Shown: one piece after another, positions 47,031 to 55,819 of the stretch | Numbering within the stretch: position 1 is the stretch's first letter | Layout: every line of letters starts with the position of its first letter | DNA from: Paraburkholderia ginsengisoli NBRC 100965 | GTDB taxonomy: Bacteria; Pseudomonadota; Gammaproteobacteria; Burkholderiales; Burkholderiaceae | Assembly (NCBI RefSeq): GCF_000739735.1 | Contig: NZ_BBJF01000003.1 | Location: 1 to 64,000 of the forward strand | Reading direction: 5' to 3' | DNA: 64,000 nt | Program-made: the position numbers and the translations under genes | The notes under the pieces: model-generated | Databases searched by the model: none | Told to the model about the DNA's origin: nothing | Seen by the model: only the letters and a program-made list of their open reading frames with translations

Positions 47031-48119
47031 ATGACGACTCAAACCGACCAGCTGAACATGACCGCCATCGTCTGTCATGCACCGAAAGACTATCGCGTCG
47101 AGCAGGTGTCGAAGCCGCAGGCGCGCGCGCATGAACTGGTGATCCGCATCGCCGCGTGCGGCATCTGCGCGAGCGACTGCAAATGCCATTCGGGCGCGAA
47201 GATGTTCTGGGGCGGCCCGAGCCCATGGGTGAAGGCGCCGGTGATTCCGGGGCACGAGTTCTTCGGCTACGTCGAAGAGATCGGCGAAGGCGCGGCCGAC
47301 CATTTCGGCGTGCAGAAGGGCGATCGCGTGATCGCCGAACAGATCGTGCCGTGCGGCAAATGCCGCTATTGCAAATCCGGTCAGTACTGGATGTGCGAAG
47401 TGCACAACATCTTCGGCTTTCAGCGCGAAGTCGCGGACGGCGGCATGGCCGAATATATGCGCATTCCGCCGACCGCGATCGTGCACAAGATTCCCGATGG
47501 CATTTCGCTCGAAGACGCCGCGATCATCGAGCCGCTTGCGTGCGCGATCCACACGGTCAATCGCGGCGAACTGCAACTGGACGATGTGGTCGTGATCGCG
47601 GGTGCAGGCCCGCTCGGGTTGATGATGACGCAGGTTGCGCATCTGAAGACGCCGAAGAAGCTGGTGGTGATCGACCTGGTGGAAGAGCGCCTCGCGCTCG
47701 CGCGTGAATACGGCGCCGACGTGACGATCAATCCGCAGAAAGAAGATGCGCTGGCCATCATCCATTCGCTCACCGACGGTTACGGCTGCGACGTGTACAT
47801 TGAAACCACCGGCGCGCCGATCGGCGTCAATCAGGGGATGGACCTGATTCGCAAGCTCGGGCGCTTCGTCGAATTCTCGGTGTTTGGCGCGGATACGACG
47901 CTAGACTGGTCGGTGATCGGCGATCGCAAGGAACTCGACGTGCGTGGTGCGCACCTCGGACCTTACTGCTATCCGATCGCGATCGATCTGCTCGCGCGCG
48001 GACTCGTCACGTCGAAGGGCATTGTCACGCACGGTTTTTCGCTGGAAGAGTGGGACGAGGCGATCAAGGTCGCGAACTCGCTCGATTCGATCAAGGTGTT
48101 GATGAAGCCGCGCGCGTGA
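47031..48119 (+). CDS. Zinc-dependent polyol dehydrogenase, EltD-like (erythritol/L-threitol type)
   Basis: A 362-residue medium-chain dehydrogenase. Catalytic zinc ligands are Cys in CGICASDCKC and His in PGHEFFGYVEEI; the structural site shows only part of the usual four Cys (CGKCRYCKSGQYWMC). The cofactor fold is VIAGAGPLGLMM. The blocks GICASDCKCHSGAKMFWGG, EQIVPCGKC and LDVRGAHLGPYCYPIAI agree well with Mycobacterium EltD as I remember it. The expected reaction is oxidation of a tetritol or pentitol to a ketose. Fourth gene of the ribose-type operon. Confidence 0.85.
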   Translation: MTTQTDQLNMTAIVCHAPKDYRVEQVSKPQARAHELVIRIAACGICASDCKCHSGAKMFWGGPSPWVKAPVIPGHEFFGYVEEIGEGAADHFGVQKGDRVIAEQIVPCGKCRYCKSGQYWMCEVHNIFGFQREVADGGMAEYMRIPPTAIVHKIPDGISLEDAAIIEPLACAIHTVNRGELQLDDVVVIAGAGPLGLMMTQVAHLKTPKKLVVIDLVEERLALAREYGADVTINPQKEDALAIIHSLTDGYGCDVYIETTGAPIGVNQGMDLIRKLGRFVEFSVFGADTTLDWSVIGDRKELDVRGAHLGPYCYPIAIDLLARGLVTSKGIVTHGFSLEEWDEAIKVANSLDSIKVLMKPRA

Positions 48120-48183
48120 GCGCGAATCGTCGGCGCGAACGCGAGCGTCTGCACATGACAGGCCGCACACAAACGGAGACTGT

Positions 48184-49728
48184 ATGAACTACGTCATCGG
48201 CGTCGATATCGGCACGCAGAGCACGAAGGCGCTGCTGGTCGATCAGCACGGCGCGATCATCGCGCAGCATGCGTCCAGCTATCAGCCGGATACGCCCAAA
48301 CCGCTGTGGGCCGAGCAATGGCCGGCCGTGTGGTTGAAGGCGGTGGTGGAGTGCGTGGCCGCGTGTGTCGACGACGCGAAGCAGGCCGGCATCGCAGCGA
48401 GTTCGATCAAGGCGCTGTGCGTGAGCAGTCTGTACGGCGGCTCGGGCATTCCCGTCGACAGCGACATGAGGCCGCTCGCGCCGTGTCTGATCTGGATGGA
48501 CCGCCGCGCGACCGCGCAGGTCGAATGGGTGCGCAACAACGTCGATCTCGACCGGCTGTACGCGATCACCGGCAACGGAGTGGACAGCTATTACGGGTAC
48601 ACGAAGATGTTGTGGCTGCGCGATCACGAGCCGGACGTGTGGGCGAAAACGCGCTATTTCCTGCCGCCGAACGCGTACGTGATCTACATGCTGACCGGCG
48701 AGGTGGCCGTCGATCACAGTTCGGCGGGCAACATCGGCGGCATCTACGACATCGGCAGGCGCGACTGGTCGGACGAAGCGCTCGACATGCTCGGCATTCC
48801 GGCGACGATGATGCCGGAGCGGCTGGTCGAATCGTCCGATGTGGTGGGCGGGCTGTTATCGCAGTGGACCGCGCAGCTTGGACTCGACGCGGGCACGGCG
48901 ATCGTCGCCGGCGGTGTGGACGCGGCGATGGCGACGTTCGCCGCCGGCGTCACGCGCGCGGGTCAGCACGTCGCGATGATCGGCACGAGCATGTGCTGGG
49001 GCTATATCAACCAGAGCGTCGACGCGCGGCACGGGTTGATCAGCATGCCTCACGTCTTCAACGGGCAGCGCGATATCTACGTGTTCGGCGGCGCAATTAC
49101 CGCAGGCGCGTCGGTCACGTGGTTTCGCGAGCAGTTCTGTCACGCGGAGATCGAAGCCGCGCGCGCGACGCCGCATGGCGACCCGCATCGTCTGCTCGAA
49201 GAGAGCGCCGCCAAAGTGCCGGCGGGTTCGGACGGCGTGCTGTTCCTGCCGTATCTGATGGGCGAGCGCAGTCCGGTGTGGGACGCGAAGGCGAGCGGTG
49301 CGTTCGTCGGGCTGAGTCTCTTTCATACGCGCGCGCATCTGTATCGCGCGGTGCTGGAGGGCGTGACGTTCGCGCTGAAGCACAACATCGAGGCGGGACG
49401 CAAAGGCGCGCAATCGCTCGACGACAAGTTGATCGTGGTCGGCGGTGCCGCGCATTCGGACCTGTGGATGCAGATCATCGCGGACGTCACCGGCTATCCG
49501 GTCTACACGATCGAACAGGATGTCGAAGCGGCGATGGGCGCAGCGTTGCTCGCGGCGGTCGGTATCGGACTGGTCGAGCGTGAAGCGGCCGAGGGCGGCT
49601 GGGTCACGTTGATCGAACGCGCGCAGCCCGACGCGAGGCGGATGGCGGTGTACGAAGCGCGCTTCGGCATTTATACGGACCTGTATCCGGCATTGAAGCC
49701 GGTCATGCATCGGTTGCAATCATCATGA
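48184..49728 (+). CDS. FGGY-family carbohydrate kinase, substrate unknown
   Basis: A 514-residue kinase. It starts YVIGVDIGTQSTKALLVD; the substrate-binding region reads SLYGGSGIPVDSDMRPLAPCLIWMDRRA, which differs from the xylulokinase pattern. The C-terminal lobe has FLPYLMGERSPVWDAKASGAFVGL and VVGGAAHSDLWMQIIADVTG. The ketose made by the upstream dehydrogenase is the likely substrate, for example erythrulose or L-xylulose. GGAG precedes the ATG. Its stop overlaps the following SDR gene (ATGA). Confidence 0.88.
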   Translation: MNYVIGVDIGTQSTKALLVDQHGAIIAQHASSYQPDTPKPLWAEQWPAVWLKAVVECVAACVDDAKQAGIAASSIKALCVSSLYGGSGIPVDSDMRPLAPCLIWMDRRATAQVEWVRNNVDLDRLYAITGNGVDSYYGYTKMLWLRDHEPDVWAKTRYFLPPNAYVIYMLTGEVAVDHSSAGNIGGIYDIGRRDWSDEALDMLGIPATMMPERLVESSDVVGGLLSQWTAQLGLDAGTAIVAGGVDAAMATFAAGVTRAGQHVAMIGTSMCWGYINQSVDARHGLISMPHVFNGQRDIYVFGGAITAGASVTWFREQFCHAEIEAARATPHGDPHRLLEESAAKVPAGSDGVLFLPYLMGERSPVWDAKASGAFVGLSLFHTRAHLYRAVLEGVTFALKHNIEAGRKGAQSLDDKLIVVGGAAHSDLWMQIIADVTGYPVYTIEQDVEAAMGAALLAAVGIGLVEREAAEGGWVTLIERAQPDARRMAVYEARFGIYTDLYPALKPVMHRLQSS

Positions 49729-50462
49729 CTACGACCTTCGATTTTTCCGGCCGCTCGATTCTCGTGACGGGCGCATCGAGCGGAATTGGCCGCGCGACCG
49801 TCGAGGCATTGTGTGCATCGGGCGCGGCGGTCGTCGCGGCGGCGCGCAACGTGAACGAACTGGCGCGTCTCGCCGAGGAAACCGGCTGCGAGCCTTTGAT
49901 GCTCGACGTCAGCGACGAAGCCGCGATCGACGATGCGCTGGCGTCGCTCGATGCGTTCGACGGGCTCGTGAATTGCGCCGGCATCGCGTTGCTGGAACGC
50001 GCGGTGGATACGACCGGCGCGAGTTTCGATCGCGTGATGGCGGTGAATACGCGTGGCGCGGTGCTGGTGGCCAAGCACGTCGCGCGCGGGATGATCGACG
50101 CGAAACGCGCGGGCAGTATCGTCAACGTGTCGAGTCAGGCGGCGCTCGTCGCGCTCGACGATCATTTGAGTTATTCGGCGTCGAAGGCGGCGCTCGATGC
50201 GGTGACGCGCGCGCTGTGCATCGAGTTGGGGCCGTTCGGGATTCGCGTGAACAGCGTGAATCCGACCGTCACGTTGACGCCGATGGCGGTGCAGGCGTGG
50301 AGCGATCCCGCGAAACGGGATCCGGCGTTGCAGGCGATTCCGTTGCGGCGCTTTGCGGAATCCGCCGAAGTCGCCGCGCCGATCATGTTTCTGCTCAGTG
50401 ATGCGGCATCGATGATTAGCGGGGTGTGTTTGCCTATCGATGGAGGGTATACGGCAAGGTGA
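49725..50462 (+). CDS. SDR-family reductase, L-xylulose reductase (DCXR)-like
   Basis: A 245-residue short-chain dehydrogenase. Cofactor motif TGASSGIG, active-site Ser in VSSQAAL, YSASK for Tyr and Lys. The wording RVNSVNPTVTLTPMAVQAW and IPLRRFAESAEVAAPIMFLLSD aligns closely with animal L-xylulose reductase as I recall it (VNPTVVMTSMG, IPLGKFAE). This suggests interconversion of L-xylulose and xylitol or a similar ketose/polyol pair. It overlaps the kinase stop and is last in the operon. Confidence 0.88.
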   Translation: MTTTFDFSGRSILVTGASSGIGRATVEALCASGAAVVAAARNVNELARLAEETGCEPLMLDVSDEAAIDDALASLDAFDGLVNCAGIALLERAVDTTGASFDRVMAVNTRGAVLVAKHVARGMIDAKRAGSIVNVSSQAALVALDDHLSYSASKAALDAVTRALCIELGPFGIRVNSVNPTVTLTPMAVQAWSDPAKRDPALQAIPLRRFAESAEVAAPIMFLLSDAASMISGVCLPIDGGYTAR

Positions 50463-50495
50463 GCCGTGCCGCGCGAGCACGGCAACGGCAACCGG

Positions 50496-51458
50496 CTAGA
50501 GCATCGTCCTCACATGCCAAAGCTCGGGAAACAGCACCACGTCCAGCATCTTGCGCAAATACGGCGCGCCGCTCGTGCCGCCGGTTCCCTGCTTGAAGCC
50601 GATGATCCGCTCGACCGTGGTCGCGTGCCTGAACCGCCATTGGCGAAACGCGTCTTCGAGATCGACCAGTTCTTCCGCCATCTCGTACAGCTCCCAATGC
50701 TGCGACGGATTGCGGTACACCTCCAGCCAGGCCGCTTCGACCGACGCATCGTGCGTGGTGGGCTGGGTCCAATCCCGCTCCAGCCTCGACGGCGAAATCG
50801 CAAACCCGCGACGCGCGAGCAGACGCACCACCTCGTCATAGAAGGACGGCGCTTCGAGCGATGCTTTCACCTCGGCGAACACGTCCGCGCGATGCGCGTG
50901 CGGCTTCAACATCTGCTCGTTCTTGTTGCCCAGCAGAAACTCGATCTGCCGATACTGATACGACTGGAAGCCCGACGAACTACCGAGATAAGGCCGCATC
51001 GCGGTGTACTCGGACGGCGTCATCGTTGCGAGCACGCTCCACGCCTGCACGAGTTGCTCCATGATCCGCGACACGCGCGCGAGCATTTTGAACGCGGGCG
51101 GCAACTCGTCGCGATGCACGGCCTGCAGTGCGGCGCGCAACTCGTATAGCGCCAGCTTCATCCACAGTTCGCTCGTCTGATGCTGGATGATGAACAGCAT
51201 CTCGTTGTGATCCGGCGACAACGGATGCTGCGCGTCCAGCACCGTGCCGAGCGACAGGTAGTCGCCGTAGCTCATCGAGTCGGAGAAGTCGAGCTGCGCG
51301 TCGTGCCAGCCGGTGTCGGAGTCGGTCGTCGCGGAAGAAGCAGCGGTCGAACCAGCCGCCGAAGCGGCGGCCATTGCCCCGCCGCGCCCATGTCCAAACG
51401 GGCAGCCCTGCGCCACGGGCTCTTCCGGCAAACCCGGCGTTCGCATGTGATCGGTCAT
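50496..51458 (-). CDS. kynA: Tryptophan 2,3-dioxygenase
   Basis: A 320-residue heme enzyme converting L-tryptophan to N-formylkynurenine. Family blocks are [40 protein letters not shown], the heme/substrate region [18 protein letters not shown] and [21 protein letters not shown]. The first 45 residues are Ala/Ser/Gly-rich and variable. GAGGAG of its ribosome site lies next to the kynU stop, so the genes are coupled. Last gene of kynBUA. Confidence 0.97.
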   Translation of the reverse strand: MTDHMRTPGLPEEPVAQGCPFGHGRGGAMAAASAAGSTAASSATTDSDTGWHDAQLDFSDSMSYGDYLSLGTVLDAQHPLSPDHNEMLFIIQHQTSELWMKLALYELRAALQAVHRDELPPAFKMLARVSRIMEQLVQAWSVLATMTPSEYTAMRPYLGSSSGFQSYQYRQIEFLLGNKNEQMLKPHAHRADVFAEVKASLEAPSFYDEVVRLLARRGFAISPSRLERDWTQPTTHDASVEAAWLEVYRNPSQHWELYEMAEELVDLEDAFRQWRFRHATTVERIIGFKQGTGGTSGAPYLRKMLDVVLFPELWHVRTML

Positions 51459-51468
51459 CGTGCGCTCC

Positions 51469-52719
51469 TCAGGTCACGGCGCCGCGAGCGGCGAACTCGG
51501 GTGCGCGCCAGGTCTCCTGCGCGAGCACCTCACGCAAGGTTTCGACGGCGTCCCACACATCGACGAAGCGCGTATAAAGCGGCGTAAAGCCGAAACGCAA
51601 CACATGCGGCTCACGGTAATCGCCGATCACACCGCGCGCGATCAACGCCTGCATCACCTCATAGCCATGCGGATGTTCGAAGCTCGCATGCGAGCCGCGC
51701 TGCGCGTGCTCGCGCGGTGTCACGAGCTTGAGCGGAAACTCGCTGCAACGCGTTTCGACCAGCTCGATGAACAGATCGGTCAGCGCGAGCGACTTCTGGC
51801 GGACCGCCTGCATGTCGGTTTGCAGGAACACGTCCAGGCCGCATTCGACCAGCGCCATCGACACCATCGGCTGTGTGCCGCACAGGAAACGGCCGATGCC
51901 GTCGTCAGGCCGGTACGTCGGGTTCATCTCGAACGGCGCGCGATGTCCCCACCAGCCCGACAGCGGCTGCGCGAAATCGTTTTGATGGCGCTTGGGCACC
52001 CAGACGAACGCGGGCGAACCGGGGCCGCCGTTCAGATACTTGTACGTGCAGCCGACCGCGTAATCCGCGCCGACGCCGTTCAGATCGACCGGCACCGCGC
52101 CCGCCGAATGCGCGAGATCCCACAGCGCGAGCGCGCCCTTGTCGTGGATCAGTTTGGTCAGCGCGGCCATGTCGTGCATGTAGCCGGTGCGGTAGTTCAC
52201 GTGCGTGATCATCGCGATCGCGGTGTCGTCGCCGATCGCGGCGGGCAGCTCGGACGGATCGTCGACGAGGCGCAGTTCATAGCCGCGGTCGAGCTGTTCG
52301 ATCAGGCCTTGCGCGATGTACAGATCGGACGGGAAATTCGAGCGTTCGGACACGATCACGCGACGCTTCGGATCGCGCGCATTGGCGACCCGCACCGCCG
52401 CCGACAGCAGCTTGAACAGGTTGACCGAAATCGTATCGGTGACGACCACTTCGTCGTCGTCGGCGCCGATCAACGGGGCGAGCTTGTTGCCGAGGCGACG
52501 CGGCAGCGCGAACCAGCCGGCGCTATTCCAGCTGCGGATCAGGCCTTCGCCCCATTCGGCGGCGATCACGGTCTGCGCGCGTTGCGCGGCGGCGGCCGGC
52601 GGCACGCCGAGCGAATTGCCATCGAGGTAGATAGTGGTCGGCGACAGCGCGAACTGGTCGCGCAGCGTCGCGAGCGGGTCGGCGCTATCGAGCGCCAATG
52701 CTTCGTTACGGTGGTTCAT
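51469..52719 (-). CDS. kynU: Kynureninase
   Basis: A 416-residue PLP enzyme cleaving kynurenine to anthranilate and alanine. The cofactor Lys is in [19 protein letters not shown]. Other family blocks are [29 protein letters not shown] and [12 protein letters not shown]. Length is typical. It lies in the middle of the kynBUA operon, 10 bases before kynA and 84 bases after kynB. Confidence 0.97.
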   Translation of the reverse strand: MNHRNEALALDSADPLATLRDQFALSPTTIYLDGNSLGVPPAAAAQRAQTVIAAEWGEGLIRSWNSAGWFALPRRLGNKLAPLIGADDDEVVVTDTISVNLFKLLSAAVRVANARDPKRRVIVSERSNFPSDLYIAQGLIEQLDRGYELRLVDDPSELPAAIGDDTAIAMITHVNYRTGYMHDMAALTKLIHDKGALALWDLAHSAGAVPVDLNGVGADYAVGCTYKYLNGGPGSPAFVWVPKRHQNDFAQPLSGWWGHRAPFEMNPTYRPDDGIGRFLCGTQPMVSMALVECGLDVFLQTDMQAVRQKSLALTDLFIELVETRCSEFPLKLVTPREHAQRGSHASFEHPHGYEVMQALIARGVIGDYREPHVLRFGFTPLYTRFVDVWDAVETLREVLAQETWRAPEFAARGAVT

Positions 52720-52803
52720 GGTGGTTTCGTCGGTCGGGTCAGTGAGAGCCGGCGAGGCCGGCCGGTTCGGTGTGTTCGATGAATCCAGTGAGTTCGGGCA
52801 AGC

Positions 52804-53442
52804 TCAACGCGCGTCGGGCAGCGCGCGCAATACCGCGCGCACCGGGCTCGCGTCGAGCGTGGTGAGCTTGAGCGGCAGTGCGATCAGTTCGTAGTCGCCG
52901 GGGGCGACGGCGTCCAGCACGATGCCTTCGAGAATCGCCATCCGATGCGCGCGAATCCGGTGATGAGCATCCATCGTCTTCGATTCCTGCGGGTCGAGCG
53001 ACGGCGTGTCGATGCCGATCAGCTTTACGCCGCGCGCCGCGAGCAGATCGATCGTGTCCGGCGCGACCGCGCAGAACGCGCTGTCCCACGCGGTCGTCGG
53101 TGCCTGTCTGTAAGTGCGTAGTAAGACTCGCGGCGGGAGATGATCGAGCGAGCCGGCCAGGTGTTGTGGCGTCACAACAGGCGACGCGCCAATGCAATGA
53201 ATCACTCTGCATAAACCGAGATAGGCATCGAGCGGCACCTCGCCGATCGCCGCGCCGTTCGCGTCGTAGTGCAGCGGGGCGTCGGTGTGTGCGCCGGTAT
53301 GCGGCGACAGCGTCAGCCGCGCGACGTTGACCGGCGAGCCCGCCTCCATGCGCCATACGCGCTCGATGCCGACCGGCGTGTCGCCGGGCCAGACGGGCGT
53401 GGCGGGATCGACGGCGGGGGTAATGTCCCAGAGTGTCTGCAT
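52804..53442 (-). CDS. kynB: Kynurenine formamidase (cyclase family)
   Basis: A 212-residue metal-dependent amidase hydrolysing N-formylkynurenine to kynurenine and formate. The metal motif is [23 protein letters not shown] and [10 protein letters not shown] follow. The start [13 protein letters not shown] at 53442 is the conserved one; an open frame further upstream crosses the kynR promoter region and is not coding. First gene of the operon, divergent from kynR. Confidence 0.96.
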   Translation of the reverse strand: MQTLWDITPAVDPATPVWPGDTPVGIERVWRMEAGSPVNVARLTLSPHTGAHTDAPLHYDANGAAIGEVPLDAYLGLCRVIHCIGASPVVTPQHLAGSLDHLPPRVLLRTYRQAPTTAWDSAFCAVAPDTIDLLAARGVKLIGIDTPSLDPQESKTMDAHHRIRAHRMAILEGIVLDAVAPGDYELIALPLKLTTLDASPVRAVLRALPDAR

Positions 53443-53488
53443 GTCTCGAACGGCGAATTGTGGGTATCCGGGAATGATAGGCGGCCTG

Positions 53489-53507
53489 TCGCAAAATGTG
53501 ATTGCGA
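53489..53507. promoter_or_regulatory. Inverted repeat in the kynB-kynR gap, candidate KynR site
   Basis: TCGCAA (53489-53494) and TTGCGA (53502-53507) form a perfect inverted repeat with a 7-base spacer in the 130-base divergent gap. Size and symmetry fit an Lrp-type operator. Confidence 0.5.
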
Positions 53508-53572
53508 AAAAATCACCTTCGGAGCCGTGTCTTGGAACATAATTTGATTCAAACGGGAAAGGGAGACCGAAT

Positions 53573-54088
53573 ATGAACGCGATCTCGCTCGACGCCACCG
53601 ATTGCCGTATTTTGACGGTGCTCCAGCAAGAAGGACGGATCAGCAATCTGGATCTCGCGGAGCGCATCTCGCTCTCGCCATCGGCCTGTCTACGGCGCCT
53701 GCGTCTGCTGGAGGAGCAGGGGGTCATCGAGCATTACCGCGCGTGTCTGAACCGCGAGGTGCTGGGTTTCGAACTGGAGGCGTTCGTGCAGGTGTCGATG
53801 CGCAACGACCAGGAGAACTGGCATGAGCGCTTCGCGGAGGCGGTACGCGACTGGCCGGAAGTGGTCGGCGCGTTCGTCGTGACCGGCGAGACGCATTATC
53901 TGCTGCGCGTGCTCGCGCACAACCTCAAACACTATTCGGATTTCGTGCTTCAGCGTCTCTACAAGGCGCCGGGCGTGATGGATATTCGCTCGAATATCGT
54001 GCTGCAGACGTTGAAGGAAGATTCCGGCGTGCCGGTGTCGCTGGTGAAGAAAAGCGCCGGGCATGGCGCGTCGCATAACGACCGGTGA
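53573..54088 (+). CDS. kynR: Lrp/AsnC-family regulator of the kyn operon
   Basis: A 171-residue Lrp-type regulator. The N-terminal helix-turn-helix is [26 protein letters not shown] followed by [15 protein letters not shown]. The C-terminal RAM domain includes [17 protein letters not shown]. It is divergent from kynB, the arrangement in which KynR activates kynBUA in response to kynurenine in Cupriavidus and Burkholderia. GGGAGACC precedes the ATG. Confidence 0.93.
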   Translation: MNAISLDATDCRILTVLQQEGRISNLDLAERISLSPSACLRRLRLLEEQGVIEHYRACLNREVLGFELEAFVQVSMRNDQENWHERFAEAVRDWPEVVGAFVVTGETHYLLRVLAHNLKHYSDFVLQRLYKAPGVMDIRSNIVLQTLKEDSGVPVSLVKKSAGHGASHNDR

Positions 54089-54242
54089 AGACAGCATGAA
54101 GCGGCGCGAAGCGCGGCCGGTTCCGTGACTGACTGATATAACCAGGTTCAGCAGGCGCACGGGCGAGGCGGCGCTGATCGCATGTGCGCGTTGCACTGCC
54201 TGTCTTTCGCGCGCGGCGCACCCACGCCATGCGGCTATAGTT

Positions 54243-54752
54243 TCAGAGCGGCTTCAGACCGTGAAACAGGCCGTTCTGAAACACCAGCGGCGCGATCTCC
54301 GCCGCATTTTCATGCACGCCGCAGCGCTCCACTTCGCCGACGAAAATCACGTGGTCGCCTTCCTCGTAGCGGCTGCGGTTATGGCATTCGAACCACGCGA
54401 GCGCGCCGTCGAGCACCGGCATGCCGGTGTCGCCTTGCGCATGCGACACGCCTTCGAAGCGGTCGCCCTTCACGGTCGCGAAGCGTTTGCACAGATCAAG
54501 CTGCGACGCAGCCAGCACGTTGACCACGTAGTGGCTGTTCGCGCGGAACACCGGCATCGACGCCGAGCGCGTGGCGAGACTCCATAGCACCAGCGGCGGA
54601 TCGAGCGACACCGAGTTGAACGAGCTGGCCGTGATGCCGATCAACTGGCCGGACTCGGCGCGCGTCGTAATCACGGTGACGCCGGTGGCGAATTGACTGA
54701 GCGCCTGTTTGAAGGCGGTCTGGTCGAAATTGGGCGGGCTGGCGCGCTTCAT
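54243..54752 (-). CDS. Flavin reductase family protein (HpaC-like)
   Basis: A 169-residue FMN/FAD-binding split-barrel reductase. Family wording is FKQALSQFATGVTVITTRAESGQLIGITASSFNSVSLDPPLVLWSL, then NSHYVVNVLAASQ and GDHVIFVGEVERC. Such proteins supply reduced flavin to two-component monooxygenases, but no monooxygenase gene is near. The ATG at 54752 is set by homology and has no clear ribosome site. Divergent from msrA. Confidence 0.9.
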   Translation of the reverse strand: MKRASPPNFDQTAFKQALSQFATGVTVITTRAESGQLIGITASSFNSVSLDPPLVLWSLATRSASMPVFRANSHYVVNVLAASQLDLCKRFATVKGDRFEGVSHAQGDTGMPVLDGALAWFECHNRSRYEEGDHVIFVGEVERCGVHENAAEIAPLVFQNGLFHGLKPL

Positions 54753-55009
54753 CGGGCGCAAGCCACTGGCGTGAAGCGGGTCAGGGGCGGGCTGAACCCG
54801 AAGCACGCGCGGTCGAAAACAATTGATTCGAAAGTCATAGTGAAAATCGTCGATTTGGCCCAATTTTAACTGCAATCGCGGCGCACGGGCCCGCGACCTC
54901 CGCCGGTCAGTGGAAAACCCGCTAAGCTAAAAAGTCCCGCGCGTGGCACGAGCATTGCGGCGAAACAGGGCCGGCATCGGCCGATTATCAGTATCAAGGA
55001 GCGAGCAGC

Positions 55010-55558
55010 ATGAGTCAGACAGGCGAAGTCGCCACCCTCGGTGGCGGGTGTTTCTGGTGCCTCGAGGCGGTGTATCTGGGCGTCGACGGGGTGAATTCGG
55101 TCGAGTCGGGCTATGCGGGCGGCCAGACCCGCGAACCGACCTACGAACAGGTGTGTGATGGCGAGACCGGTCACGCAGAAGTGGTGAACGTCGACTTCGA
55201 TCCGGCGAAGATCAGCTATCGCGAGATTCTCGATATTTTCTTCGCAATCCACGATCCGACCCAGTTGAACCGGCAGGGCAACGACGTCGGCACGCAATAT
55301 CGGTCGGTCATCTTCACCCATTCCGACGCGCAGCGTGAAACGGCGCTTCAGGCGATCCGCGAGATCGGCGAACAGCAGATTTACGACGGGCAGATCGTCA
55401 CCCAGGTGCTGCCGCTCGACGGCAATTACTGGCCGGCCGAGGCGTATCACCAGAACTATTTTGCGCAGCATCCGAATCAAGGGTACTGCTCGTTCGTGGT
55501 GGCGCCGAAGGTTGCGAAATTTCGTCAGAAGTTCGCGCATCGGATCAAGGCGAGTTGA
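55010..55558 (+). CDS. msrA: Peptide methionine (S)-S-oxide reductase MsrA
   Basis: A 182-residue repair enzyme reducing methionine-S-sulfoxide. The catalytic Cys14 is in the GGGCFWC motif, preceded by VATLGG. GYAGGQTREPTYEQVCDGETGHAEVV and the C-terminal YWPAEAYHQNYF are family hallmarks. AAGGAGCG precedes the ATG. It is a single gene ended by a terminator. Confidence 0.97.
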   Translation: MSQTGEVATLGGGCFWCLEAVYLGVDGVNSVESGYAGGQTREPTYEQVCDGETGHAEVVNVDFDPAKISYREILDIFFAIHDPTQLNRQGNDVGTQYRSVIFTHSDAQRETALQAIREIGEQQIYDGQIVTQVLPLDGNYWPAEAYHQNYFAQHPNQGYCSFVVAPKVAKFRQKFAHRIKAS

Positions 55559-55576
55559 GGCGGCTTGATCTGGGAT

Positions 55577-55621
55577 GGCCGCCCGGTGCCGGATTTCACG
55601 GCGCGGGCGGCCGTTTTTTTG
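55577..55621 (+). terminator. Intrinsic terminator of msrA
   Basis: GGCCGCCCG (55577-55585) pairs with CGGGCGGCC (55604-55612), with inner GCCG/CGGC pairing possible, followed by GT and seven T residues. Confidence 0.9.
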
Positions 55622-55819
55622 AGCGCGTTGTTTTTCGTGGCGGACCGGGGTCTAAAGTGGCGTGGGCTGGCGCTGCGGTCCGCGTGCGAAGGGGCGCCTG
55701 CGAATTCTCGACGTCGAGGCGCTTTGAAGCGGCACGGCTTGAAGTGTGGCCGTCTGCCGCGTCCCGTCGCACCGCGTTGCCTAAGCCGGGCCATCGCCTG
55801 GCTCGTCAGCCTCGTCCTG

